Below are positions 32,216 to 45,350 of a stretch of DNA of 64,000 nt, in pieces; positions within the stretch are counted from its first letter, which is position 1, and the number at the start of each line of letters is the position of its first letter. This stretch comes from Aquatica leii (lineage: Eukaryota > Arthropoda > Insecta > Coleoptera > Lampyridae). The translations under genes were made by a program, and so were the position numbers. The notes beneath the pieces are model-generated. The model saw nothing but the letters and a program-made list of their open reading frames with translations. It made no database searches and was not told the origin of the DNA. The stretch spans positions 104,644,806-104,708,805 of the forward strand of contig CM069434.1 in NCBI GenBank assembly GCA_035610365.1. The letters run 5' to 3'.

Positions 32216-32875
32216 GCTTAGCATTAATTACATTATTTAGACGAAATTAAAAATTACAAAAAAAAACAAAATAAATATGTGGATTATAAAAGAATTTACT
32301 TCAAATTTTGAATAAGTTAATGATCCCTTCTTTTAGGACGATACACGGAAACAACAAGTTCAACTTATTTGCGACGTTTCGTGCTTATGAACCAGCACAA
32401 CTATAAAATTTAAAACTTGTCATATAAAACAAAATAATTTAATTATTTAAAGAACATACATGACATAACGACAAATAACACGAAATTTCCGTGTTGTATG
32501 TCGTTATTTGAAGTAAACCTATTACCAGGAGGAGAACATTTTTTTAAAAGAATTAACGCAATACAGCAAATCGGTTAGGTACCTTAACATAAATTACAAT
32601 TTGCAAGATCTTCTTAGCAAAAAAATTAAAAATAAAATAAAAATTCAGTAAACTACTATAAGAAAAAAAATTAAATACTAAAATACGATAAATCATAAAT
32701 AGTTATTAATTGTTTATAAAGTCAAACAAATGACAAAAGCAAAGTAGGTAAGTGTAGTAAAATCGAAAGTTCGCATTAATGGTGCAGTAAACAAGCAATA
32801 AACTTTATTTTGGATAAAATCTAAGCTTTCGAAGCACTTAAGTTTGCGACAATTAAAATCACAATTTATTTTCGA
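32216..32875. other. No assignable content
   Basis: AT-rich, with A-runs. No ORF or repeat recognised. Confidence 0.4.
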
Positions 32876-32883
32876 CCGGTAAG

Positions 32884-35800
32884 CAGTGGCGAATTTACGC
32901 ACAGGCAGACTAGGCACTTGCCTGGGGCGGCAAATTTATAGGGAGCGGCAAAATTTTGAAAATAAAAATGTGAGTTTTAGCTTAATGACACGATAAGAGG
33001 AATCCTGGCGACTCACTTTCATTTTATGTGTGACAAATATTACGTTTACTAAAATAGTAATGAAAAAAGTATTCCATTTCATTACGAAATTTCTCAGAAA
33101 GGGGTGTTAAAGAAAAATAAATAGGTATTTACAACAGGTAGGTACATGTCAATAATACAATAATGACATGTACTGGAAAAAAGATTATGTCGGAGCTCGG
33201 ATCTACCTGCTGACCTGCTGTAACTTTTGTTTTGGTAAATTGTAAACAAGTAATGATGAATCATTTTACAGCGAAACTCCGTATTATAACGGGCTTTCAT
33301 AACTGTTTTAAACCTATGTCACTATTACTAGTATTTATGTCTCTGTTTGGTTCACATAAAACACCATTTCTCTCTCGGTTACGCCTGCCTGATTTTTTTA
33401 TTTCGGTTTAAAACAATAATGAAAACCCTGTATATGAACTGCAAAATACATTTTTACTTCAACCGAAATTTCCTAAAACGGAAAATTATTCAGAATTTCT
33501 ATAATAATTTAATTACATTATATTTGAAATTCTGTTACAACAGAATTGTAGTATAAATTAATTCTTTTCGTATATTCCTATTTATACAGAACCAGTACCA
33601 AGTACTAGTAATTATGTTACGGAACTTCTTCGTGGCACTGACACTCAGACTAGCAGCAGTGACAGTACCAGTAGTGACAGAGAAGTTCCAGAAATGTTTG
33701 ATAATCTGAACCAAGTGAACCAAGAGGCTCCAGTTAATGACAAGATAATTAGTGATAGTGATACTTCATCTTCAGCTTCAAATCAGAGTGGAGAATTAGA
33801 AATATTTGACTGCGATCCTATTAATTGGTCAGTGAACGAAAGAACCCGTGATTATGTGGCGAAATTTGGTTTTCGCCAAAATACTAATGCTAATTTTAAA
33901 AATCAATGAGGCAGTATAATGACGTTACAGTCAGGTACCTTACAGCAAATATGTTTCTACGCAAACTTACTAATGGTGAATCATTGCCTAGAAAGTGTTT
34001 GCTAAGAGGACTGGATGTGTTTTTTGTGGTGTTTGCATAATGTTTTTGGGCAAGAACTCAAGTAAAACGAAGTTTTCCGAAGGTGGATTTAATGACTGGA
34101 AAAATGCAAGTACCTCACTTTCATAGCACGAAAATTCAGTTAATCACAGAAACTACCTTAAAAACTTTAACGAACGTAGTCAGTGTAAAGGCCGCATTGA
34201 TAAGCAACTTGTAGAACAAGTTGAAGTTAATTATTGGAAGAGCGTTCTTCAACGTGTCGTTGTTGTTGTTAAAGCATTAGCATCACGTGGTATGCCACTA
34301 CGTTGACACGACGAAAAGTTTGGAAGCAACAGAAATGGAAATTATATGATGCTCCTAGAAGTTATAGCTGAGTTTGACTCATTTTTAGCATGTCACATAG
34401 CTAAATATGGCCACCCAGGTAGCAGTAACACATCCTATTTATCGTCAACTATTGCAGAAGAATTTCTGACCATTTTAGGTAATGCTCATACAAACGAAAT
34501 AGTTAATGAAGTAAAGAAAGCCAAATACTTCTCATTAATAGTTGACTCGACACCAGATCTTTCACATGTCCAACTGGCAATTGTAATAAGATATGTCAAA
34601 GAAGATGGTTCTCCCATTGAACGTTTTTTGACATTCCTTCCTAATACTAGCCACAAAACTGAAGAAATGTTTAATGCTATTATCAAACTGTTTGAGTTCA
34701 ATGGTTTGGACATTCGTAATTGTCGAGGACAGTCCTACGACAACGCGAGCAACATGTCTGGTGTATATTCCGGACTCCAAGCTCGAATCAAAGAATTAAA
34801 TATTCATGCTGATTTTATCCCTTGTTCTGCTCACTCGTTGAATCTCGTCGGAACTAATGCAGCTGATAGTTGCAATACAGCTTCCTACTTTTTTCATTAT
34901 CTGCAACAGCTGTACAACTTTTTTAGTTCATCAACCAGTAGGTGGAATTTACTTCAAAGGTCAGTTTCTGACAAGAACGAGTATTCACATATTATTCTGA
35001 AAAATCTCAGTTCTACTAGATGGTCTGCACGAGATGACGCCTGCAAAGCTCTAAGAAATAACTGGCAACAAATTCATCAAACTTTCCTGAAGCTGAAGCA
35101 AGTGGTTTAGCTAAAAACATGGACCGCCTAGTGACTGCTTTTATGACTGAATTTTGGGGTTTTATACTTTAAAGACTGAACGACACCAATAAAAAACTGC
35201 AGAGCACGGACATTGATCTTACATCCGTACTGCAGTTGTACGACTCATTAATTAACCTCATAAAATCAACACGCAATGAGTTCGATTACTTTGAAAAAAA
35301 AGTCCAGGATCTATCGCAATTAAAAGTGTATGGCAAGAAAAAACGTACCACCAAGAGAAAAAAAACAACATGCCGAACTATGTGGAAACGAAGAAGCAGT
35401 GTTCAGTCCTCGTGAAAACCTGAGGGTGAATGTTTTCATTGTTATTGTCGATAACTTATAAACACAACTTGAAATAAGAAGAAATGCTTACGATGAAGTA
35501 AACCAAAAGTTTTAAGTGTTAACTCAAATTAAAGTCTTGAACAATGCAGAGCTAAGGAGAGCAGGCGACAATCTTGTTCGAGAATATCCAAGTGATTTAG
35601 AAAACTCTTTCTTGGATGAAATTATCCATTTTAAATGCTTTTTGGAAGAAGCTCTATTAGAGCGTTGTAGTCCAGCAATGAAAATAAATAAAAGGGAAGG
35701 AAAAATAAACAAAACAAGCGGCACTAAGATGCCAGATGTGCTGCAGCTGCAATCAACAATGGACTATAATAGGTTAACACCTCTCAGGCTTTGCCGCCTC

Positions 35801-36323
35801 ATTCGTAAGAATGACCTTCAGATGGTCTACCCAAACATAGATATTGCTCTGAGAATGTTTGTGAGTACGGCTGCTTCGAATTGTTCAGCGGAAAGAGCAT
35901 TTTCATGGCTTAGAAGGGTGAAAACGTATCTGCGCACAAACATGGGAGAGGATCGCTTAAATTCTCTGACGGTACTGTTAAAAAAAGTGACATGTTAAAG
36001 TCAATGGATTTTTCTAAAATAATCGATGTTTTTGCCCAAAGAAAGGCTCGAAAAAAATTGTAAATTCTCCAGTATTTTTTTTATCGTCTAATAAATAATG
36101 TTTACACCAAAAAATTGTTTGTGATTATGTTTCCCTTAATTATGTTTAATAAAACATATTTTACTTTTACCTAAGGTCAAAGCGAACAAGATATACAATT
36201 AATCTAGATGAAAAGATTATGTGAAATTGAAGAGTGTAAGGGAAGAGGAAAGATATAGGAGAGGATGATGGGGCGGCATTGCCTGCCATGCCTGGGGGCG
36301 GCAGTACGCTAAATCCGCCACTG
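32884..36323 (+). mobile_element. hAT transposon (ZMYM1-like family) with exact 8-bp duplication
   Basis: 3,440 bp. Ends begin CAGTGGCGAATTTA on the left and CAGTGGCGGATTTA on the right (inverted). Both sides are flanked by CCGGTAAG (32876-32883 and 36324-36331), an exact 8-bp hAT duplication. Near both ends are GC-rich GCCTGGGGCGGCA-like stretches (left) and the related CCCCAGGCATG (right). Inside is a decayed transposase. Confidence 0.92.
33590..36062 (+). pseudogene. hAT transposase, ZMYM1-like, multiple breaks
   Basis: Pieces in order. A Ser/Thr-rich N-terminus at 33590-33909 contains INWSVNERTRDYVAKFG. A damaged stretch to 34345 carries TTF-type zinc-finger traces. An open core at 34346-35110 reads FLTFLPNTSHKTEEMFNAI, RGQSYDNASNMSG, CSAHSLNLVG and STRWSARDDA; the D-N-A-S and AHSLNL blocks belong to the RNase H-like hAT core. 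After further stops, the C-terminal dimerisation domain at 35516-35998 reads FVSTAASNCSAERAFSWLRR and MGEDRLNSLTVL. At least four interruptions make it inactive. Confidence 0.85.
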
Positions 36324-36331
36324 CCGGTAAG

Positions 36332-38099
36332 TATAACTACTTTAACTCGATTACGTAGATTTAGATAATAGGCTTTTGATTAGTCGTGCGGCCTCCAGAT
36401 GATCTTGCCAAAAATTTGGTTGGTTCATACAACTTCAAAATTGAATTGTGTCGCATAAAGCACAAATGAACACACAATACTACGATACGGAACTTAAACA
36501 CGGAATCAAGCAAAACGTCGAAACAGTAAAAGATACAATACAACAAAAGTACTAGAGACACCTTCGACTTTTTTTCAAAAAACCAAAATTACATCTTTTA
36601 TAAAATTGATTACCACTACTTTAATTGAAAACTGACGAATAATCTTTAGGAAAAACACACAATACAATAAAGACGTAGACAAAAATGCAAAATTAAAACA
36701 AACGCAATACATGTGTGCTTTGACGACGTTTCTCACGTTGAAAAACGCAAAATCATCAAGTGATAGTCAAATAGAAATAACTAAAACAAACGAATGTACT
36801 GGAATATATCTTAATCTTTAAAATCTAATAATGACTGTTGGAACTAATAAATTATAAAATGTACTCAAAACGTATGACAATAATCTCGACTTAAATGACT
36901 TAAGTCATATGCACTAAATAAATACTTATAAAATAAAAATTAAAATTAGGAAAAACTTGAAAACGTTAAATACTTTGATATTGCAAAACGAAATGAAAGC
37001 TATAAAATGTCACAAAAGAAATGTATGTCAATAAATATAACAACGCTAAATACTAGGTATTATACACGTCATATTGTCTGTTAGATACGGCTACATTCGC
37101 TAAGTTGTCGGAGCTTTTAGTGTCGCTAGGAAGACTTGTGGAAGCATGTCTAGAAAACCATACCCCCGAGAATAATTTACTGTGAAGAAATAAATTTCAT
37201 TATGGTATACTAAAAACAAGAATAACTTTGTTTGTTGTAAATTATAATTTATTATAAACATAATATTGTTTAGTTGACGTGGTAATTAATTTTCTCCACT
37301 AACTAACCGAGACAGAAGCCGTAAGTAACGGAAAATAGCCCAGGAACACGTTGCTACACTGCGTCATAGTTTCTATTCCAACATTCAAAAATCTTGTCCA
37401 TATTTTCTATAGAGAAAAAAACAACTTATACATCAGACTCATTTAAATTATTTGTTTTCCACATTAAGTATAGGTTTGTAACTGCTGATTTGCTTTTCTT
37501 TTAGGGAATTTAATTGAATCACTAAATCAAGGACCATTGTAAGCAATCTTGTAGCGTATTATAACAAAATGTTTATGGAAAATATTAATAAATCCTACAA
37601 GTCTTGATTGAAATAGTAGCTTTTTACAAGAATAAACTACATAATATGGCACCGCCATTTTCTTTGGTCGTTGCCAAACTATTTTTAAAAAAGCATTGGA
37701 AACTGTACCTCTTAGGCCAAAGTGTTGGTTACAATACGTAGACAATACTTTCATAAAGCAGACATCTTTAACAACATTCTGGATCACGTCAATCATTTAG
37801 AACCAACGCTCAAATTTATTTACTACAAAAATTAAAACAAACAGAAACATCTTGTTATAGACGTAGTACTCACTCAAAAGTTGCTAGACAACACCGAGTA
37901 TACCGAGTATACAAAAATCAACCAAAAAACAGAACCCCGTTGCATCTATTTTTTTACTATAACTAAAAATTTGTACAAACAATAGTCAGTATAATTAGAG
38001 CAAAAAACATCAAAGTGGTCTTCACTGCAACCAATAAGTTAGCCCTTAGCTTTCCAAAAAGATACAACCGCATTACTGATAGAACCAAGGGCATATCAC
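36332..38099. other. Mostly unassigned; possible gypsy-derived debris
   Basis: AT-rich. A minus ORF at 37527-37796 contains PYYVVYSCKKLLFQSR, faintly like the RNase H 'Y.SKKL.P.E' motif, which would fit its position downstream of the antisense gypsy RT. A GGGGTTCTGTT-type segment near 37930 (minus) resembles one at 40060. Neither is secure. Confidence 0.3.
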
Positions 38100-41000
38100 A
38101 TATTTTACAAGTGCGGGTTATTATATGAGAAACTAATATTGCTACCTAGATAGAAGAACACTTCGTTAACTTTCCTAAAATTCACACAAAACCAATAGGT
38201 ACCGTCAGTTTTCTTAACTAGAACGATCGGACTAGACCAAGGACTAGAAGAAGGTTCTACTACACCCAGTTGGTAACATCTTATCTAATTCTGTGTGGGC
38301 TATTAAAAATAAAGTAGAAAAAATATATTAATAACGTCGCTTAATTGAATCAGCTGAAGTTAAGATTCGATGTTGTACCAGATTAGTTTGTCCTAGATTC
38401 GATGGTTAAAAAAGAAATGCTTGGTCAAGTAAACTAGTAAAAGCAAGATTTTGTTCCCGAGTTAAGTCAGTAAAAACGTGTAAAACATTAATACACGAGT
38501 TTGATTCTGAAAAAAAGTTAAAGCTCTATAATCTTTTTCAAAAATTCGGTATCAAATTTCTAAAAGTCAATGCCTAAATTTAAAAGGTGAGAAATTTTAA
38601 GTACAATTAAAGTATTTACTATCGTCACTTTATGTTTGAGACGGAAATGAAGAGATAAAGAACCTTAAACTGTACAATCACTCCATTAGCCAACTTAGAG
38701 AAGAAAAGTATTAGATTTAAACAAAATTACGTTTAAAAGGCTTAGTTTCTCCCATCTCTCTCACTAAGAATAGTGCGTAAAGCGCCAGAATCAAGTAGTA
38801 CTTTAAAAGGAATTCTAAAAACAGTAACATTTAGAAACATTTGTTCGGCACACCTAACACTTGCTAAAACAAAGTCCAAAAGAAATCGTTGCTTATCTTC
38901 TAAGCCGTTGAAAGGTTTGCAAGAATCGTCAACTTGGTCCAAAGACTCTAAAGTTAGTTTTCCAAATTACAACGTAAACAAAAGGTACGAGTTACACCCT
39001 TTTCCCTACAACCATAGCAATGTAGTATTTGTGGTCTCGAGCATTGCAAAAATAAGTGACCTACATGATTACAAGAACCAGAAAAGTTTGATTGAAAACA
39101 GAGAGGTTTTGCAAAATGACCTGTAATTTGTGTCTTTAACAAAGGTTTCTCCAGTCGATTTGCACGGTAGCGACATAAATAGCAATCGTCTCGGTATGTC
39201 CTACAGTTTGAGAACAAATCTCTTCTAACAATCTTTTGTCGTAGTTAACAGGTAAGAATTCTTTTTTAAGTAATGTCACCACATCTTTCCACAAACACAA
39301 ATTAGAGCAACGATTACAGAAAAGAAGTAATGCCTTGTCACTAAAAATTTCAGAAATGCAGTTGAACAACTGTTGTTTAGAAACTTTTCGAATTACTTGT
39401 AATTTTTTTATTTCAATAAGAAGGAGTAGTACAGACGAAAAGTTATCGCCCGAAAAAGAAAAATTAAATTTTGTTACCGTAGTAGACTTAAAATAACACT
39501 CCAATGGTACAGGAGTTGTCAATTCTTCTTCAGATTTGAACTTGAGGCACAGAATGGGTTACCGGAGAAGAAATAGAAGCAATAGAAGGTCTTGCTTTGC
39601 GGATCTTCGATTCAACGTTGTTTTTCAGTTTCTGTAGTGTCATCAAAAACTTATTACGTTCAGTCAATTTGGAGTCAGATGCTGGATTCAACAACTGGCA
39701 CCATCATTATGCATGAAGCCAAAAAGTACTTAATTTTGAAAACTAATAAGAAGAAATGTCCCCATCCAAGTTATTCACTAACGCCGTAAGTTCGATAAGA
39801 GTTTGTTCAAAAGCTGTCTTATCTTTTCTATACGGTATATAATGTTTAACTGATGTAAAAAAAAATAATTTAATTCAGTCTGGTTAGCGTTATGTATAGT
39901 TTTCCTAAGAAGATCTACGTTAATATCTTTATCGATACCTCTATTATTAATTCATACTCAAGTTCAAATTTGTGAAGACAATTTACATCAAATTTCCACG
40001 TAGTAGCCATTTTCATTAAACCAATAAATAATACACAAAATCGAGAAAAAACCAACAACAGAACCCCAAAGAAAATCGCTAAAAAAATATAGAGAACAAG
40101 AAAATTATTATAAGAAAATCAGGCCTCTTGAGTTGAACGTCAACATTTGATACAAGCTTCTAAAAGTTTACGAACTTTGCACTACCAACTCAAAGTCCAA
40201 GTGATAAAATTTTTTTAATGGCCGACAGATCCCGTTTTCAGAACAGCGCCTGTTCGATCAGCACAGAAGGTTTAAAACTTACAGTAATTTTTTATAGTTT
40301 GTAAACTTGAAGGAACGAAGAAATAAATTAAATTGTTAACGTCAAATTCGATTTAATTATTTTAGAATAATAACGTACAAATAGAATTAGATTCAATGAC
40401 AAATAAGTCTCAAATTTGGTGGCCACACAAGAAGTATTATATTTTGATTTTAATTACAACGTTAGATATAAGAACGCCGAAAGCATCGGCAACGCACAAT
40501 TCATTTGTATAGTAAATTTGAATAGCAAAAACATATAAATTCTTTGTAGGTTAATTAAGTTAACAATGATAAGCGACTGATTACATATCAGCAGACGATA
40601 AAAATTAAAGTTATACTACTAGTAATAGCAAACAAATTTTTGTGAAAATAACGAAGCTATAAGCAAACAAAATTCGTAAAAAACATTGAAGTGAGATCAA
40701 ATAATAATTAAAATTTTACTTACCCAAATCCGGTGTTAACCTTAAGAAAACGTTTTTCCAGTAACTCACAAAATCTACAAAAAAGTAAAAGATAACGTTA
40801 ATGGCAAGTAAAAAAAGGGGAGTTTATTGTATGCTGTTGACATGTGTAGTTTTTTTAAAGGTGGTATTAAACGTCCATGCTTAGTAGTAAAAGTATCAAT
40901 CGCATGTGCACATCGTATAGGAGTCAATTATGGGTTCGATGCTTCGCTTTAAAAATAAACCAAATATATACAAGGTAGTGCAATTAAATTTAGAGCACGT
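38100..41000 (-). mobile_element. Antisense gypsy-type retrotransposon remnant (LTR, Gag, protease, RT start)
   Basis: Minus strand, in order. LTR/leader region at about 41000-40060, related to another copy at 45200-44380. Gag from ATG at 40010 (MATTWKFDVNCLHKFELEYE) through 39136. A double zinc knuckle at 39120-38980. Protease with LLDSGA at about 38780. RT start at 38290-38160 (SPWSSPIVLVKKTDG, FCVNFRKVNE). The remaining pol is lost or unrecognisable. Stops and shifts throughout. Confidence 0.78.
38742..40010 (-). pseudogene. Gag-protease of the antisense gypsy element
   Basis: Gag begins at 40010. After early frameshifts it reads TKFNFSFSGDNFSSVL and KKEFLPVNYDKRLLEEICSQ (39480-39210). 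The nucleocapsid part has CNHVGHLFLQC (a CCHC box) and a second Cys-rich box HCYGCREKGVTRTFCLRC. The protease fragment (38942-38742) includes NVTVFRIPFKVLLDSGALRT, whose DSG is the expected aspartic protease triad. Breaks between these parts rule out a functional polyprotein. Confidence 0.75.
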
Positions 41001-42936
41001 AACAAGTTGTAATGATATCGTTTTTATCTAAACTGTCAATGCTGTTTAAACTGCTATTTTATCCAATGCTTATCAATTATAGCAACCCAATCAATTTCGT
41101 ATCGTATAGGCATTACCTCGTCTAACAAACATTTACCATTGCTCTACATGTGCCAAAGATAATGTAATGACTATTATTTTAGTTTTATCGAAAGGAAATA
41201 GTTTTGATGGTATCTCCTGGTAGAATTAAAAACTGCAGAAAGTAAACGGATACCAATTCAGAAAAAAATTGCTTTTGTTTAGGCCTCTTAGTTCCGCATC
41301 CGCATCCGCATTCTTTGAACCTTGGTTCCAATGCATGCACAAAAACGCTTGGTTTGTCATAGAATTTTAAGAATGATCATTTAGTGTATTCTATTTTACA
41401 ATCTAATCAAACAAAAATCACAAAACGAATTATGCTTTCTGAGGTTTCGCAAATATTTGACCCGCTTGGACTACTCAGCCCTTGCACGGTGGTCGCCAAA
41501 TTTATTTTGCAGCAACTTTATCTGCGTGAATTAGAATGGGATAAGAACATTCCTGATAATATCCACGTAAAATGGATCAATTTTTGTTTAGAATTGGTAA
41601 CTATTAACCAGTTAAAAATCCTTAGGCACGCAATTTGTGCAAGGTTTATTATAAACCCCTATGTTCAAAAAGCAAGGTAACCCTTTTAAAGACAATAACT
41701 GAGCTTTGTGGTGCGCTGGTGCTGAGTTGGTTAGTAAATCATGTCTATAGATTTTTTGATTATGAGGTACCCAATTGCTACCTATGGACTTATTCAATGA
41801 TTGTTTTGGGATGGATTAAAACCCTACCCATCCAGTTAAAAACTTTTGTTCCAGACTCCGAAATAATTAGACTTGGAGACATGTTCCCACTGTACACAAC
41901 CCAGCTCACTTACTATATAGAGGAGTCATGCCTTTCGATCTACGAAACAGTAATTTGTGGTGGAGAGGGCCGGAATTTCTAAACGATTCTTCTTGGCCTG
42001 TTCCTAAAGAAACTACTTCCGAACTTTCCGAGAAAAATATGGTTGTTACTAATCTAAATATCTTACATGTCGAAAATTTCGCATTTGATAGATATTCCAA
42101 TTCGAGTAAATTAGAAAGAATAATCGTGTTCGGTTAAGTTTAAATTCGTAGTCCGAAATAGTTGGTGCTTTAACTCGCAGTGAAATTAGCAATTTTTTTG
42201 TTTGTTGGATTACAATAGCACAGTCTCATTCCTTTCTATTTGAATTAAAAATGCTTAGTCAAGAAAAGTCTTTACCCAAGAACGATAAGCTTGCAAGTCT
42301 TTCGCCTTTTTTGGATTGCAATGGCTTAATAGGAGTAGGTCGATTATTTAATTCTAACTTTAACTTTGATAAGAAGCATCCGTTGCTAATTTCTGGCAGT
42401 CATTTGCTTTCCAAATGATTGCTGGAGCGCGAACACAAAAGATTGTTGCATGCCGGTCTGCAGCTTCTGATTGCTAGTATACGTGAACATTTTTGGCTTA
42501 CTTCGTGAAGAAATTTCTGCAGAAAAATAGTGTATTCGTGCATGCAGTGTTTTAGATCTGCTCTTAAACTGATAGCTTCTACAATAAGTAACTTAGCAAA
42601 AGATAGATTAAAGCCTAAATTTCTTTTTGCAACTGTAGGCCTTTTAATGCTTAAGGATCAAAAAAGCCGAGAAAACAAAACTTCAATATGTTATATTTGC
42701 CTGTTTGTTTGTCTAGTAACTAAGGCCATGCATTTGGAACTGGTAACCGATTTAACCAATGATGCTTTCATTCTTGCTTTAAAAAGATTTAGTTCGCGCC
42801 GTAGGATGCTTTAAAAAATGTATTCTGATAACGGCACAACCTTCGTGAGTGCCAATTTTAAAATGGCCAAACTTTACAATTTTTTAAAACATAACCATAA
42901 ATACATAACACTTGCTTCAAATAAATACGAAATATA

Positions 42937-44294
42937 CTGACTTCCAAAAAAATTGCAACACCTAGAAGTTGTTGAACGGTTTTATTGGAATTTTCAAGAC
43001 ACGTCTATTTTCATGAAACAGAGTGATGATTAAAATTTAAAAACAAAAGAACAAATGCTTAAATAGTTTTTTTAATAATGAGTTGCTCTGCCACCATTTG
43101 TAATGCACTCATTTAGACGTCTTGGCATGCTATCAATCAAGTGATCTATAGCTGCTCGTGGTATATCGTCCCAAGCTTTTTGAATCCTTAGCTAGAGATC
43201 GTGTAAGTTATTTGGAGGGTGTAATAAATTACCTAGTCGCCTACCAATCACATCCCATACATGTTCAACAGGCGACCGAGCAGACCATGGGGGGACGGCA
43301 ATGTTAGCTTCTTCCAAAAACCGTGTTGTAGCTCTTGCCGTATGAGGAGGCGCATTCGCAGCCCTTGAAGATATGGAAGCCCAACTGGTTGTAGCATATT
43401 AGCAATGTAACCAGCTGCGTTTAAGTTGTCGTCAATAAAGACCAAAGGTGATCTGCTACCATAACATATTGCACCCCATATCATAACTCCTTGAGTGAAG
43501 GCTGTGTTGCGTTCCACAAAAAATGTTGGATTTTTACGTTCTCCACGCATCCGTCTGACTCTCCTACGATCATCGTGGGCCCACAAGCAAAATCGGGACT
43601 CGTCACTAAACACAATTTGATGCCATTCTCGCACCCTTTCATAGGTCCACTCTAGTCTGCGTAGACGGAGAAATGGTGTAAAGGGAAGACATAAAAATGG
43701 ACAATATGAACGCAACCCATAAGATCTTATCCGGCGATAAACAGATGACCTCTCTCTCATTCAATCATTTGCAATTGATCGAGTTGTTGAAAATCTGTCT
43801 CTTGTGGCCAAAACTCTTAAGCGACGTTCTTTACGATCTGTAGTCCTCCGAGGACGTCCAGATCCACAGCGACGATGTTGAACCCCTTCCTCGGACCATT
43901 TGGACCACATCTCAATACCGATGAAACATTTTGGTTTACACGACGAGCAATTTCTCTTAGCGAAAGTCCGGCCTCTCTCATACCAATAATACGACTACGT
44001 TCAAAATCACTTAATTGCACAAAATGTTGATGTTGTACTCTCGGCATTGTTATCAAGTTCAGAATGAAATTGTAAACAAACAACAACAATTTGCAAATTT
44101 GAGAGTTAGTAAATAGTGTACTACTTCAGATTTATCGTTACTATGGAAACAACAGGAAAAAAAAACAAAAAAATACTGGCTAAATTTTATTCAAATTTTA
44201 ATCATTACTTTGTTTCATGAAAATAGACGTTTACTAAAAATTTTAATAAAATCATTCAACAAGTTCTAGGTGTTGCAATTTTTCTGGAAGTCAG
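42937..44294 (-). mobile_element. Tc1/mariner transposon inserted in BEL integrase
   Basis: 1,358 bp flanked by TA (42935-42936 and 44295-44296). Inverted repeats of about 105 bp start CTGACTTCCAAAAAAATTGC and CTGACTTCCAGAAAAATTGC and share an inner block ACGTCTATTTTCATGAAACA. It carries a minus-strand transposase. Removing it, with one TA, rejoins the BEL integrase sequence. Confidence 0.93.
43072..44047 (-). pseudogene. Tc1-like transposase, frameshifted
   Basis: ATG at 44047 begins MPRVQHQHFVQLSDFERSRI, then GMREAGLSLREIARRVNQNV, a helix-turn-helix DNA-binding region. After shifts, the catalytic core reads IVFSDESRFCLWAHDDRRRV (first D) and GVMIWGAICYGSRSPLVFID. The second catalytic block (normally DNARPH) is out of frame near 43370. 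The C-terminal part reads HVWDVIGRRLGN and ends NGGRATHY at 43072. Length and layout match about 340-residue Tc1 transposases, but at least three frame breaks and a short deletion before HVWD make it inactive. Confidence 0.85.
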
Positions 44295-44379
44295 TATAGA
44301 TTGGCATTTTATACCACCACGTTCACCGCATTTTTTAATTGGAAGAATATCGACAGCTATGCCAGATCCAGATATGTCC

Positions 44380-45350
44380 TAATAGCCTATAAATCGTTTG
44401 TCTTGTTACAAGCTTTAGGTCTTACGAACCTTGCACGGTCAACTCACACAGTCGAAGGTAGGGGAGGTTTAAGTGAATAATAATTAAGGGCGCCAGATCA
44501 TTTATAATTAACACTTCTGCCTCGATCAAGACAGACGGTCCAAACTTGTAACGAATTTTTAGGTTTGTAATTCTTGTTACTCTGATGTTCGGGTAACCAC
44601 AATAAAAGAGAAAGGTATGTTACCATAAAAGAAAGATGAACAGATATAAAAACTTTAATTTAGTAACGTCGAATATTAACAAGAGTATATCTAATTCTCA
44701 ATTCATAAATGCCAGAAGTATCGGCAACACACAATACATAGGTTAAGTTAAAGCGAATAGCAAAGAAAATTTAATAAACATCGTTTGTACACAGCATGCG
44801 ATACACACAAAATGAGTAATAAAATTACCATAATGGTATTGCAACAATAATTGTAGTTACGGAAATTAACATAAACAAAAGTTCCGTGAGTGACTTTTCT
44901 GACAGCGAAAAAAATAATTAAATAAACTTACCCACAATCCAGAGCAAAGAAAACGTTTTTCCCGGTAAATGAGCCTGGAATAAATTTGAGTAGCAAATCG
45001 TGTCAACACAATGACTCACGACATCAAGATCTACAAAATTGCTAAAAGAAAGTACACATAACATAACCTGATTATAGAATGCTGTTGTACACATTCAATA
45101 AAAGTTGGTTTCGCAGATGTTTGCCGCATGAGTAGAATCTCGAAGAAAAGTTATACTCGTCCCATGAAGGTATTTATCGATATTAATCCCTCATTATTCT
45201 TTATTGAATAGAAACATGTGGCCAAAACGTGGCGGAACGGCTATCAAATTAAGAAAAAATTATAAAAAAATTCTAACAAAACGGATGTAAATATCTTACC
45301 CTGTGACGAATAAATTATTTTAAAAACGTAATGAAGTTATAATTTGATTT
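44380..45350 (-). repeat. Second gypsy LTR plus primer-binding/leader segment, inside BEL
   Basis: Minus strand shares blocks with 41000-40060: CGGCAACRCACAAT (as TATCGGCAACACACAAT on plus), AAGAAAACGTTTTTCC, ACTTACCC, and past the LTR GATCTGGCGCCC followed by GTGCAAGGTTCGTAA. TGGCGCCC near 44490 looks like a primer-binding site. Only an LTR and short leader remain. Boundaries are approximate because the copies are strongly diverged. Confidence 0.55.

Noticed and set aside
37527..37796. RNase H of the antisense gypsy element
   Set aside because: Only a vague YxSKKL-like match; kept as a note and not called.
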